From positions 31,170,029 through 31,234,028 of the forward strand of contig OZ025261.1 in NCBI GenBank assembly GCA_964019135.1: a stretch of 64,000 nucleotides of DNA. The letters run 5' to 3'. The notes below the pieces were generated by a model. That model was not told the origin of the DNA, did not search any database, and worked only from the letters and a program-made list of their open reading frames with translations. Every line of letters begins with the position of its first letter. Position 1 is the stretch's first letter. The position numbers and the translations under genes were made by a program. Shown piece after piece: positions 1 through 12,317 of the stretch. This stretch comes from Arenicola marina (taxonomy: Eukaryota; Annelida; Polychaeta; Arenicolidae).

Positions 1-3000
1 CTAACGACTCATGAGTTGTATCAATGGTCTCTCATAGTCCCTAAAGACTCAGGGGTTGTATCAAGGGTCTCTCATAGTCCCTAAAGATTCAGGGGTTGTA
101 TCAAGGGTATCTCACAGTCCCTAAAGACTCAGGGTTTGTATCAAAGGTCTCTCATAGTCCCTAAAGACTCATGAGTTGTATCAATGGCCTGACACAGTCT
201 CTAACGACTCATGAGTTGTATCAAGGGTCTCACACAGTCCCTAAAGACATAGGGGTTGTATCAAGGGTCTCTCATAGTCCCTAAAGATTCAGGGGTTGTA
301 TCAATGGTCTTTCACAGTCCCTAAAGATTCAGGGTTTGTATCAAGGGTCTCTCATAGTCCCTAAAGACTCAGGGGTTGTATCAATGGTCTTTCACAGTCC
401 CTACAGACTCAGGGGTTGTATCAAGGGTCTCTCATAGTCCCTAAAGACTCAGGGGTTGTATCAATGGTCTTTCACAGTCCCTACAGATTCAGGGTTTGTA
501 TCAAGGGTCTCTCATAGTCCCTACAGACTCAGGGTTTGTATCAAGGGTCTCTCATAGTCCCTAAAGACTCAGGGGTTGTATCAATGGTCTTTCACAGTCC
601 CTACAGACTCAGGGGTTGTATCAAGGGTCTCTCATAGTCCCTAAAGACTCAGGGGTTGTATCAATGGTCTTTCACAGTCCCTACAGACTCAGGGTTTGTA
701 TCAAGGGTCTCTCATAGTCCCTAAAGACTCAGGGGTTGTATCAAGGGTCTCTCATAGTCCCTAAAGACTCAGGGGTTGTATCAAGGGTCTCTCATAGTCC
801 CTAAAGACTCAGGGGTTGTATCAAGGGTCTCTCATAGTCCCTAAAGACTCAGGGGTTGTATCAAGGGTCTCTCATAGTCCCTACAGACTCAGGGGTTGTA
901 TCAAGGGTCTCTCATAGTCCCTAAAGACTAAGGGGTTGTATCAATGGTCTGACACAGTCTCTAACGACTCATGAGTTGTATCAATGGTCTGACACAGTCT
1001 CTAACGACTCATGAGTTGTATCAATGGTCTGACACAGTCTCTAACGACTCATGAGTTGTATCAATGGTCTGACACAGTCTCTAACGACTCATGAGTTGTA
1101 TCAATGGTCTGACACAGTCTCTAACGACTCATGAGTTGTATCAATGATCTGACACAGTCTCTAACGACTCATGAGTTGTATCAATGGTCTGACACAGTCT
1201 CTAACGACTCATGAGTTGTATCAATGGTCTGACACAGTCTCTAACGACTCATGAGTTGTATCAATGGTCTGACACAGTCTCTAACGACTCATGAGTTGTA
1301 TCAATGGTCTGACACAGTCTCTAACGACTCATGAGTTGTATCAATGGTCTTTCACAGTCCCTAAAGACTCAGGGGTTGTATCAAGGGTCTCTCATAGTCC
1401 CTAAAGACTCAGGGGTTGTATCAATGGTCTTTCACAGTCCCTACAGACTCAGGGGTTGTATCAAGGGTCTCTCATAGTCCCTAAAGATTCAGTGGTTGTA
1501 TCAATGGTCTTTCACAGTCCCTACAGACTCAGGGGTTGTATCAAGGGTCTCTCATAGTCCCTAAAGATTCAGTGGTTGTATCAAGGGTCTCTCATAGTCC
1601 CTACAGATTCATGAGTTGTATCAATGGTCTGACACAGTCCCTAAAGATTCAGTGGTTGTATCAATGGTCTTTCACAGTCCCTGAAGACTCAGGGGTTGTA
1701 TCAAGGGTCTCTCATAGTCCCTAAAGACTCAGGGGTTGTATCAATGGTCTTTCACAGTCCCTACAGACTCAGGGGTTGTATCAAGGGTCTCTCATAGTCC
1801 CTAAAGACTCAGGGGTTGTATCAATGGTCTTTCACAGTCCCTACAGACTCAGGGGTTTTATCAAGGGTCTCTCATAGTCCCTAAAGATTCAGTGGTTGTA
1901 TCAAGGGTCTCTCATAGTCCCTACAGACTCATGAGTTGTATCAATGGTCTGACACAGTCCCTAAAGATTCAGTGGTTGTATCAATGGTCTTTCACAGTCC
2001 CTGAAGACTCAGGGGTTGTATCAAGGGTCTCTCATAGTCCCTAAAGACTCAGGGGTTGTATCAATGGTCTTTCACAGTCCCTACAGACTCAGGGGTTGTA
2101 TCAAGGGTCTCTCATAGTCCCTAAAGACTCAGGGGTTGTATCAATGGTCTTTCACAGTCCCTACAGACTCAGGGGTTGTATCAAGGGTCTCTCATAGTCC
2201 CTAAAGACTCAGGGGTTGTATCAATGGTCTTTCACAGTCCCTACAGACTCAGGGGTTGTATCAAGGGTCTCTCATAGTCCCTAAAGACTCAGGGGTTGTA
2301 TCAATGGTCTTTCACAGTCCCTACAGACTCAGGGGTTGTATCAAGGGTCTTTCACAGTCCCTAAAGACTCAGTGGTTGTATCAAGGGTCTTTCACAGTCC
2401 CTACAGACTCAGGGGTTGTATCAAGGGTCTCTCATAGTCCCTAAAGATTCAGGGGTTGTATCAATGGTCTTTCACAGTCCCTAAAGACTCAGGGGTTGTA
2501 TCAAGGGTCTCTCATAGTCCCTAAAGATTCAGTGGTTGTATCAATGGTCTTTCACAGTCCCTACAGACTCAGGGGTTGTATCAAGGGTCTCTCATAGTCC
2601 CTAAAGACTCAGGGGTTGTATCAAGGGTCTCACATAGTCCCTAAAGACTCAGTGGTTGTATCAAGGGTCTCTCACAGTCCCTAAAGACTCATGAGTTGTA
2701 TCAATGGTCTGACACAGTCTCTAACGACTCATGAGTTGTATCAATGGTCTCTCATAGTCCCTAAAGACTCAGGGGTTGTATCAAGGGTCTCTCATAGTCC
2801 CTAAAGATTCAGGGGTTGTATCAAGGGTATCTCACAGTCCCTAAAGACTCAGGGTTTGTATCAAAGGTCTCTCATAGTCCCTAAAGACTCATGAGTTGTA
2901 TCAATGGCCTGACACAGTCTCTAACGACTCATGAGTTGTATCAAGGGTCTCACACAGTCCCTAAAGACATAGGGGTTGTATCAAGGGTCTCTCATAGTCC

Positions 3001-5460
3001 CTAAAGATTCAGGGGTTGTATCAATGGTCTTTCACAGTCCCTAAAGATTCAGGGTTTGTATCAAGGGTCTCTCATAGTCCCTAAAGACTCAGGGGTTGTA
3101 TCAATGGTCTTTCACAGTCCCTACAGACTCAGGGGTTGTATCAAGGGTCTCTCATAGTCCCTAAAGACTCAGGGGTTGTATCAATGGTCTTTCACAGTCC
3201 CTACAGATTCAGGGTTTGTATCAAGGGTCTCTCATAGTCCCTACAGACTCAGGGTTTGTATCAAGGGTCTCTCATAGTCCCTAAAGACTCAGGGGTTGTA
3301 TCAATGGTCTTTCACAGTCCCTACAGACTCAGGGGTTGTATCAAGGGTCTCTCATAGTCCCTAAAGACTCAGGGGTTGTATCAATGGTCTTTCACAGTCC
3401 CTACAGACTCAGGGTTTGTATCAAGGGTCTCTCATAGTCCCTAAAGACTCAGGGGTTGTATCAAGGGTCTCTCATAGTCCCTAAAGACTCAGGGGTTGTA
3501 TCAAGGGTCTCTCATAGTCCCTAAAGACTCAGGGGTTGTATCAAGGGTCTCTCATAGTCCCTAAAGACTCAGGGGTTGTATCAAGGGTCTCTCATAGTCC
3601 CTAAAGACTCAGGGGTTGTATCAAGGGTCTCTCATAGTCCCTAAAGACTCAGGGGTTGTATCAAGGGTCTCTCATAGTCCCTACAGACTCAGGGGTTGTA
3701 TCAAGGGTCTCTCATAGTCCCTAAAGACTAAGGGGTTGTATCAATGGTCTGACACAGTCTCTAACGACTCATGAGTTGTATCAATGGTCTGACACAGTCT
3801 CTAACGACTCATGAGTTGTATCAATGGTCTGACACAGTCTCTAACGACTCATGAGTTGTATCAATGGTCTGACACAGTCTCTAACGACTCATGAGTTGTA
3901 TCAATGGTCTGACACAGTCTCTAACGACTCATGAGTTGTATCAATGGTCTGACACAGTCTCTAACGACTCATGAGTTGTATCAATGGTCTGACACAGTCT
4001 CTAACGACTCATGAGTTGTATCAATGGTCTGACACAGTCTCTAACGACTCATGAGTTGTATCAATGGTCTGACACAGTCTCTAACGACTCATGAGTTGTA
4101 TCAATGGTCTGACACAGTCTCTAACGACTCATGAGTTGTATCAATGGTCTTTCACAGTCCCTAAAGACTCAGGGGTTGTATCAAGGGTCTCTCATAGTCC
4201 CTAAAGACTCAGGGGTTGTATCAATGGTCTTTCACAGTCCCTACAGACTCAGGGGTTGTATCAAGGGTCTCTCATAGTCCCTAAAGATTCAGTGGTTGTA
4301 TCAATGGTCTTTCACAGTCCCTACAGACTCAGGGGTTGTATCAAGGGTCTCTCATAGTCCCTAAAGATTCAGTGGTTGTATCAAGGGTCTCTCATAGTCC
4401 CTACAGATTCATGAGTTGTATCAATGGTCTGACACAGTCCCTAAAGATTCAGTGGTTGTATCAATGGTCTTTCACAGTCCCTGAAGACTCAGGGGTTGTA
4501 TCAAGGGTCTCTCATAGTCCCTAAAGACTCAGGGGTTGTATCAATGGTCTTTCACAGTCCCTACAGACTCAGGGGTTGTATCAAGGGTCTCTCATAGTCC
4601 CTAAAGACTCAGGGGTTGTATCAATGGTCTTTCACAGTCCCTACAGACTCAGGGGTTGTATCAAGGGTCTCTCATAGTCCCTAAAGATTCAGTGGTTGTA
4701 TCAAGGGTCTCTCATAGTCCCTACAGACTCATGAGTTGTATCAATGGTCTGACACAGTCCCTAAAGATTCAGGGGTTGTATCAATGGTCTTTCACAGTCC
4801 CTAAAGATTCAGGGTTTGTATCAAGGGTCTCTCATAGTCCCTAAAGACTCAGGGGTTGTATCAATGGTCTTTCACAGTCCCTACAGACTCAGGGGTTGTA
4901 TCAAGGGTCTCTCATAGTCCCTAAAGACTCAGGGGTTGTATCAATGGTCTTTCACAGTCCCTACAGATTCAGGGTTTGTATCAAGGGTCTCTCATAGTCC
5001 CTACAGACTCAGGGTTTGTATCAATGGTCTTTCACAGTCCCTACAGACTCAGGGGTTGTATCAAGGGTCTTTCACAGTCCCTAAAGACTCAGTGGTTGTA
5101 TCAAGGGTCTTTCACAGTCCCTACAGACTCAGGGGTTGTATCAAGGGTCTCTCATAGTCCCTAAAGATTCAGGGGTTGTATCAATGGTCTTTCACAGTCC
5201 CTAAAGACTCAGGGGTTGTATCTAGGGTCTCTTATAGTCCCTAAAGATTCAGTGGTTGTATCAATGGTCTTTCACAGTCCCTACAGACTCAGGGGTTGTA
5301 TCAAGGGTCTCTCATAGTCCCTAAAGACTCAGGGGTTGTATCAAGGGTCTCACATAGTCCCTAAAGACTCAGTGGTTGTATCAAGGGTCTCTCACAGTCC
5401 CTAAAGACTCATGAGTTGTATCAATGGTCTGACACAGTCTCTAACGACTCATGAGTTGTA
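1..5460. repeat. Higher-order repeat of about 2.72 kb (68 units) in the 40-bp array
   Basis: The variant order starting at position 1 reappears at 2,721 (offset 2,720 = 68 x 40). A run of identical units before 921 has two extra units in the second copy, shifting the offset to 2,800 for the middle part (for example 1,536 and 4,336); the offset returns to 2,720 by 5,401. Rare variants such as the tcaaaggtct unit near 150 recur near 2,870 and 6,230. This indicates duplication of whole blocks followed by small unit gains and losses. Confidence 0.85.
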
Positions 5461-6219
5461 TCAAGGGTCTCACACAGTCCCTAAAGACTCAGGGGTTGTA
5501 TCAAGGGTCTCTCATAGTCCCTAAAGATTCAGGGGTTGTATCAATGGTCTTTCACAGTCCCTAAAGATTCAGGGTTTGTATCAAGGGTCTCTCATAGTCC
5601 CTAAAGACTCAGGGGTTGTATCAATGGTCTTTCACAGTCCCTACAGACTCAGGGGTTGTATCAAGGGTCTCTCATAGTCCCTAAAGACTCAGGGGTTGTA
5701 TCAATGGTCTTTCACAGTCCCTACAGACTCAGGGGTTGTATCAAGGGTCTTTCACAGTCCCTAAAGACTCAGTGGTTGTATCAAGGGTCTTTCACAGTCC
5801 CTACAGACTCAGGGGTTGTATCAAGGGTCTCTCATAGTCCCTAAAGATTCAGGGGTTGTATCAATGGTCTTTCACAGTCCCTAAAGACTCAGGGGTTGTA
5901 TCAAGGGTCTCTCATAGTCCCTAAAGATTCAGTGGTTGTATCAATGGTCTTTCACAGTCCCTACAGACTCAGGGGTTGTATCAAGGGTCTCTCATAGTCC
6001 CTAAAGACTCAGGGGTTGTATCAAGGGTCTCACATAGTCCCTAAAGACTCAGTGGTTGTATCAAGGGTCTCTCACAGTCCCTAAAGACTCATGAGTTGTA
6101 TCAATGGTCTGACACAGTCTCTAACGACTCATGAGTTGTATCAAGGGTCTCTCATAGTCCCTAAAGATTCAGGGGTTGTATCAAGGGTATCTCACAGTCC
6201 CTAAAGACTCAGGGTTTGT

Positions 6220-9200
6220 ATCAAAGGTCTCTCATAGTCCCTAAAGACTCATGAGTTGTATCAATGGCCTGACACAGTCTCTAACGACTCATGAGTTGTA
6301 TCAAGGGTCTCACACAGTCCCTAAAGACTCAGGGGTTGTATCAAGGGTCTCTCATAGTCCCTAAAGATTCAGGGGTTGTATCAATGGTCTTTCACAGTCC
6401 CTAAAGATTCAGGGTTTGTATCAAGGGTCTCTCATAGTCCCTAAAGACTCAGGGGTTGTATCAATGGTCTTTCACAGTCCCTACAGACTCAGGGGTTGTA
6501 TCAAGGGTCTCTCATAGTCCCTAAAGACTCAGGGGTTGTATCAATGGTCTTTCACAGTCCCTACAGATTCAGGGTTTGTATCAAGGGTCTCTCATAGTCC
6601 CTACAGACTCAGGGTTTGTATCAAGGGTCTCTCATAGTCCCTAAAGACTCAGGGGTTGTATCAATGGTCTTTCACAGTCCCTACAGACTCAGGGGTTGTA
6701 TCAAGGGTCTCTCATAGTCCCTAAAGACTCAGGGGTTGCATCAATGGTCTTTCACAGTCCCTACAGACTCAGGGGTTGTATCAAGGGTCTCTCATAGTCC
6801 CTAAAGACTCAGGGGTTGTATCAATGGTCTTTCACAGTCCCTACAGACTCAGGGGTTGTATCAAGGGTCTCTCATAGTCCCTAAAGACTCAGGGGTTGTA
6901 TCAATGGTCTTTCACAGTCCCTACAGACTCAGGGGTTGTATCAAGGGTCTCTCATAGTCCCTAAAGACTCAGGGGTTGTATCAATGGTCTTTCACAGTCC
7001 CTGAAGACTCAGGGGTTGTATCAAGGGTCTCTCATAGTCCCTAAAGACTCAGGGGTTGTATCAATGGTCTTTCACAGTCCCTACAGACTCAGGGGTTGTA
7101 TCAATGGTCTTTCACAGTCCCTACAGACTCAGGGGTTGTATCAAGGGTCTCTCATAGTCCCTAAAGATTCAGTGGTTGTATCAAGGGTCTCTCATAGTCC
7201 CTAAAGACTCAGGGGTTGTATCAAGGGTCTCTCATAGTCCCTAAAGACTCAGGGGTTGTATCAATGGTCTTTCACAGTCCCTACAGACTCAGGGGTGGTA
7301 TCAAGGGTCTCTCATAGTCCCTAAAGACTCAGGGGTTGTATCAATGGTCTTTCACAGTCCCTACAGACTCAGGGGTTGTATCAAGGGTCTCTCATAGTCC
7401 CTAAAGACTCAGGGGTTGTATCAATGGTCTTTCACAGTCCCTACAGACTCAGGGGTTGTATCAATGGTCTTTCACAGTCCCTACAGACTCAGGGGTTGTA
7501 TCAAGGGTCTCTCATAGTCCCTAAAGATTCAGTGGTTGTATCAAGGGTCTCTCATAGTCCCTAAAGACTCAGGGGTTGTATCAAGGGTCTCTCATAGTCC
7601 CTAAAGACTCAGGGGTTGTATCAATGGTCTTTCACAGTCCCTACAGACTCAGGGGTTGTATCAAGGGTCTCTCATAGTCCCTAAAGACTCAGTGGTTGTA
7701 TCAATGGTCTTTCACAGTCCCTACAGACTCAGGGGTTGTATCAAGGGTCTCTCATAGTCCCTAAAGATTCAGTGGTTGTATCAAGGGTCTCTCATAGTCC
7801 CTAAAGACTCAGGGGTTGTATCAAGGGTCTCTCATAGTCCCTAAAGACTCAGGGGTTGTATCAAGGGTCTCTCATAGTCCCTAAAGATTCAGTGGTTGTA
7901 TCAATGGTCTTTCACAGTCCCTACAGACTCAGGGGTTGTATCAAGGGTCTCTCATAGTCCCTAAAGACTCAGGGGTTGTATCAAGGGTATCTCACAGTCC
8001 CTAAAGATTCGGGGGTTGTATCAATGGTCTGACCCAATGCCGAAAGACTCTGGGGTTGTATCAAGGGTCTGACCCAATGCCGAAAGACTCAGGGGTTGTA
8101 TCAAGGGTCTCTCATAGTCCCTAAAGACTCAGGGGTTGTATCAAGGGTATCTCACAGTCCCTAAAGACTCAGGGGTTGTATCAAGGGTATCTCACAGTCC
8201 CTAAAGACTCAGGCGTTGTATCAAGGGTCTCTCATAGTCCCTAAAGACTCAGGGTTTGTATCAAGGGTATCTCACAGTCCCTAAAGACTCAGGGGTTGTA
8301 TCAATGGTCTGGCCCAATGCCGAAAGACTCTGGGGTTGTATCAAGGGTCTGACCCAATGCCGAAAGACTCAGGGGTTGTATCAAGGGTCTCTCATAGTCC
8401 CTAAAGACTCAGGGGTTGTATCAAGGGTATCTCACAGTCCCTAAAGACTCAGGGGTTGTATCAAGGGTCTCTCACAGTCCCTAAAGATTCAGGGTTTGTA
8501 TCAAGGGTCTCTCATAGTCCCTAAAGACTCAGGGGTTGTATCAATGGTCTTTCACAGTCCCTACAGACTCAGGGGTTGTATCAAGGGTATCTCACAGTCC
8601 CTAAAGACTCAGGGGTTGTATCAATGGTCTGACCCAATGCCGAAAGACTCTGGGGTTGTATCAAGGGTCTGACCCAATGCCGAAAGACTCAGGGGTTGTA
8701 TCAAGGGTCTCTCATAGTCCCTAAAGATTCAGTGGTTGTATCAATGGTCTTTCACAGTCCCTACAGACTCAGGGGTTGTATCAATGGTCTTTCACAGTCC
8801 CTAAAGATTCAGGGTTTGTATCAAGGGTCTCTCATAGTCCCTAAAGACTCAGGGGTTGTATCAATGGTCTTTCACAGTCCCTACAGACTCAGGGGTTGTA
8901 TCAAGGGTCTCTCATAGTCCCTAAAGACTCAGGGGTTGTATCAATGGTCTTTCACAGTCCCTACAGATTCAGGGTTTGTATCAAGGGTCTCTCATAGTCC
9001 CTACAGACTCAGGGTTTGCATCAAGGGTCTCTCATAGTCCCTAAAGACTCAGGGGTTGTATCAATGGTCTTTCACAGTCCCTACAGACTCAGGGGTTGTA
9101 TCAAGGGTCTCTCATAGTCCCTAAAGACTCAGGGGTTGCATCAATGGTCTTTCACAGTCCCTACAGACTCAGGGGTTGTATCAAGGGTCTCTCATAGTCC

Positions 9201-11200
9201 CTAAAGACTCAGGGGTTGTATCAATGGTCTTTCACAGTCCCTACAGACTCAGGGGTTGTATCAAGGGTCTCTCATAGTCCCTAAAGACTCAGGGGTTGTA
9301 TCAATGGTCTTTCACAGTCCCTACAGACTCAGGGGTTGTATCAAGGGTCTCTCATAGTCCCTAAAGACTCAGGGGTTGTATCAATGGTCTTTCACAGTCC
9401 CTGAAGACTCAGGGGTTGTATCAAGGGTCTCTCATAGTCCCTAAAGACTCAGGGGTTGTATCAATGGTCTTTCACAGTCCCTACAGACTCAGGGGTTGTA
9501 TCAATGGTCTTTCACAGTCCCTACAGACTCAGGGGTTGTATCAAGGGTCTCTCATAGTCCCTAAAGATTCAGTGGTTGTATCAAGGGTCTCTCATAGTCC
9601 CTAAAGATTCAGGGGTTGTATCAAGGGTCTCTCATAGTCCCTAAAGACTCAGGGGTTGTATCAATGGTCTTTCACAGTCCCTACAGACTCAGGGGTTGTA
9701 TCAAGGGTCTCTCATAGTCCCTAAAGACTCAGTGGTTGTATCAATGGTCTTTCACAGTCCCTACAGACTCAGGGGTTGTATCAAGAGTCTCTCATAGTCC
9801 CTAAAGACTCAGGGGTTGTATCAATGGTCTTTCACAGTCCCTACAGACTCAGGGGTTGTATCAAGGGTCTCTCATAGTCCCTAAAGACTCAGGGGTTGTA
9901 TCAATGGTCTTTCACAGTCCCTACAGACTCAGGGGTTGTATCAATGGTCTTTCACAGTCCCTACAGACTCAGGGGTTATATCAAGGGTCTTTCACAGTCC
10001 CTACAGACTCAGGGGTTGTATCAAGGGTCTCTCATAGTCCCTAAAGATTCAGTGGTTGTATCAAGGGTCTCTCATAGTCCCTAAAGACTCAGGGGTTGTA
10101 TCAAGGGTCTCTCATAGTCCCTAAAGACTCAGGGGTTGTATCAATGGTCTTTCACAGTCCCTACAGACTCAGGGGTTGTATCAAGGGTCTCTCATAGTCC
10201 CTAAAGACTCAGTGGTTGTATCAATGGTCTTTCACAGTCCCTACAGACTCAGGGGTTGTATCAAGGGTCTCTCATAGTCCCTAAAGATTCAGTGGTTGTA
10301 TCAAGGGTCTCTCATAGTCCCTAAAGACTCAGGGGTTGTATCAAGGGTCTCTCATAGTCCCTAAAGACTCAGGGGTTGTATCAAGGGTCTCTCATAGTCC
10401 CTAAAGATTCAGTGGTTGTATCAATGGTCTTTCACAGTCCCTACAGACTCAGGGGTTGTATCAAGGGTCTCTCATAGTCCCTAAAGACTCAGGGGTTGTA
10501 TCAAGGGTATCTCACAGTCCCTAAAGATTCGGGGGTTGTATCAATGGTCTGACCCAATGCCGAAAGACTCTGGGGTTGTATCAAGGGTCTGACCCAATGC
10601 CGAAAGACTCAGGGGTTGTATCAAGGGTCTCTCATAGTCCCTAAAGACTCAGGGGTTGTATCAAGGGTATCTCACAGTCCCTAAAGACTCAGGGGTTGTA
10701 TCAAGGGTATCTCACAGTCCCTAAAGACTCAGGGGTTGTATCAAGGGTCTCTCATAGTCCCTAAAGACTCAGGGTTTGTATCAAGGGTATCTCACAGTCC
10801 CTAAAGACTCAGGGGTTGTATCAAGGGTCTCTCATAGTCCCTAAAGACTCAGGGTTTGTATCAAGGGTATCTCACAGTCCCTAAAGACTCAGGGGTTGTA
10901 TCAATGGTCTGACCCAATGCCGAAAGACTCTGGGGTTGTATCAAGGGTCTGACCCAATGCCGAAAGACTCAGGGGTTGTATCAAGGGTCTCTCATAGTCC
11001 CTAAAGACTCAGGGGTTGTATCAAGGGTATCTCACAGTCCCTAAAGACTCAGGGGTTGTATCAAGGGTCTCTCATAGTCCCTAAAGACTCAGGGTTTGTA
11101 TCAAGGGTATCTCACAGTCCCTAAAGACTCAGGGGTTGTATCAATGGTCTGACCCTATGCCGAAAGACTCAGGGGTTGTATCAAGGGTCTCTCATAGTCC
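6220..11200. repeat. Second higher-order pattern (about 2.4-2.5 kb) with divergent gacccaatgc units
   Basis: Block 7,016-7,564 matches block 9,416 onward (offset 2,400 = 60 units) and the divergent units near 8,031 match those near 10,551 (offset 2,520 = 63 units). The units containing gacccaatgc and cgaaagactc occur only from about 8,030 rightwards (near 8,030, 8,310, 8,630, 10,550, 10,910, 11,150), so the right third of the array has its own local history. Confidence 0.75.
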
Positions 11201-11743
11201 CTAAAGATTCAGGGGTTGTATCAAGGGTCTTTCACAGTCCCTAAAGACTCAGGGGTTGTATCAAGGGTCTCTCATAGTCCCTAAAGACTCAGGGGTTGTA
11301 TCAAGGGTCTCTCATAGTCCCTAAAGACTCAGGGGTTGTATCAAGGGTCTCTCATAGTCCCTAAAGACTCAGGGGTTGCATCAACAAGGATCCTACAATC
11401 TCTGCATCAAGGCCCCCTTCACAATCCCGTGAGCAGTGCCATTTTATTCATTCATTAAAGTGAAAATGATCGTTGTTACCGTTTAGATAGCCTCATAAAT
11501 GTTTTATGCAACCCCTTTATACATGAAATATTCACAATAAGCTCACAGCACATGGAAAACTGCCGCCAGTAGACCTGAAATCACGACATGATGTAAACTC
11601 CGGTCCAGAAACCCCATTTCCCGAAACCCGCCTCCGGGCCCTGGTACGCCAAACAAGTGACGTCATGGGTCATGTGATCCCAAGGTGAATATGTTTGCCT
11701 TGGACATACAATGCATTGTTTATGATCGTGTCTGCTAATGAGA

Positions 11744-11758
11744 CGGCAGGGGGCGCTA
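11744..11758 (+). promoter_or_regulatory. CTCF-like motif, copy A
   Basis: The text CGGCAGGGGGCGCTA is close to the CTCF core as known from vertebrates (CAGGGGGCGCTA part). It sits in the unique block between two arrays and is conserved in copy B at 20,094-20,108. Binding is an inference; a single match can be chance. Confidence 0.35.
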
Positions 11759-11989
11759 CGGTATCACATTGAGACGGGGATATCGAACGCGTGATCGGTC
11801 CGTCTGTGGGGGTGGGGGCGGGGAGGGTCACTGGGGTGCGGGGGGGGGGGGCGGGGGGGCTCCGGGGTGGGGGAGGGGGGGGGGGCGGTGCTGGTGTGTG
11901 TATCTGGGCCCTTTGGGGATAATTCGCCCGATGCCATGGATAATCCTATGCATAATTCGAGGACCGAATAGGCTGATCCAAATTTGTGG

Positions 11990-12062
11990 TTATATAGCCT
12001 GGCTGGCAGGGAGAGAGAGACTCGTTCGTGGCACCCGGACACGGACCGGGGATCAACCCGCC
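11990..12062 (-). mobile_element. Possible tRNA-derived SINE remnant, copy A
   Basis: On the minus strand GGTTGATCCC (12,058-12,049) resembles a Pol III B box lacking one base, followed by a CCGGTCCGTGTCCGGGTG-type tract. No convincing A box is seen upstream, so this is at best a truncated element. The equivalent in copy B is at 20,407-20,398. Confidence 0.25.
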
Positions 12063-12317
12063 GTGTGTCTGTCCCAGCCACCCCCACATATCCCATCCCC
12101 CGCCCCCTCCCAGTGACCCTCACGACCCATCCTTCCCCACTCTCCCAGTGACCTTCACGACAACTCCGCCACCCCTCGCAGTCGCCCTCACGACCCTCCT
12201 CCCACCCCTTCCCGGTCCCCCCACGACGTCTCCCACCATCCAAGCTACTCTCAGCGATCGGATGCAGAATCAAATTGGGTGAAACTCCATATGACTTTTA
12301 TTTACTGCAACTATTGC

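Larger units (their letters stand above)
1..11383. repeat. 40-bp minisatellite array, about 284 copies
   Basis: The unit is exactly 40 bp, built from the recurring blocks ctaaagactc, aggggttgta, tcaagggtct and ctcatagtcc. Common variants are tcaatggtct with ttcacagtcc, ctacagactc, and a ctaacgactc/atgagttgta/gacacagtct type. Register is kept with almost no indels over 11 kb. Because 40 is not a multiple of 3, short frames of about 62 residues recur every few units; they are by-products. The array begins before the window and ends where the unit runs into tcaacaaggatcc. No promoter or gene is seen inside. Function unknown. Confidence 0.97.
11384..12317. other. Unique block between 40-bp and 51-bp arrays, copy A
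   Basis: No supportable gene. The left half is ordinary AT-balanced sequence with a full CRE (TGACGTCA near 11,659). The right half has G-runs (11,808-11,886) and a C/CT-rich tract (12,070-12,240); the minus-strand frame across it is proline/glycine low complexity and is not called. The same block recurs at 19,732-20,669 with scattered single-base differences, for example acaatgcatt in A and acaattcatt in B. Confidence 0.8.

Noticed and set aside
1-11383. CRISPR array (regular 40-bp periodicity)
   Set aside because: There are no unique spacers: the whole period is repeated. The same holds for the 34-, 39- and 78-bp arrays, and the sequence is eukaryotic.
11764-12282. 169-codon minus-strand frame in the unique block
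   Set aside because: It is low-complexity Gly/Arg then Pro-rich, and the equivalent in copy B differs by indels that change the frame.
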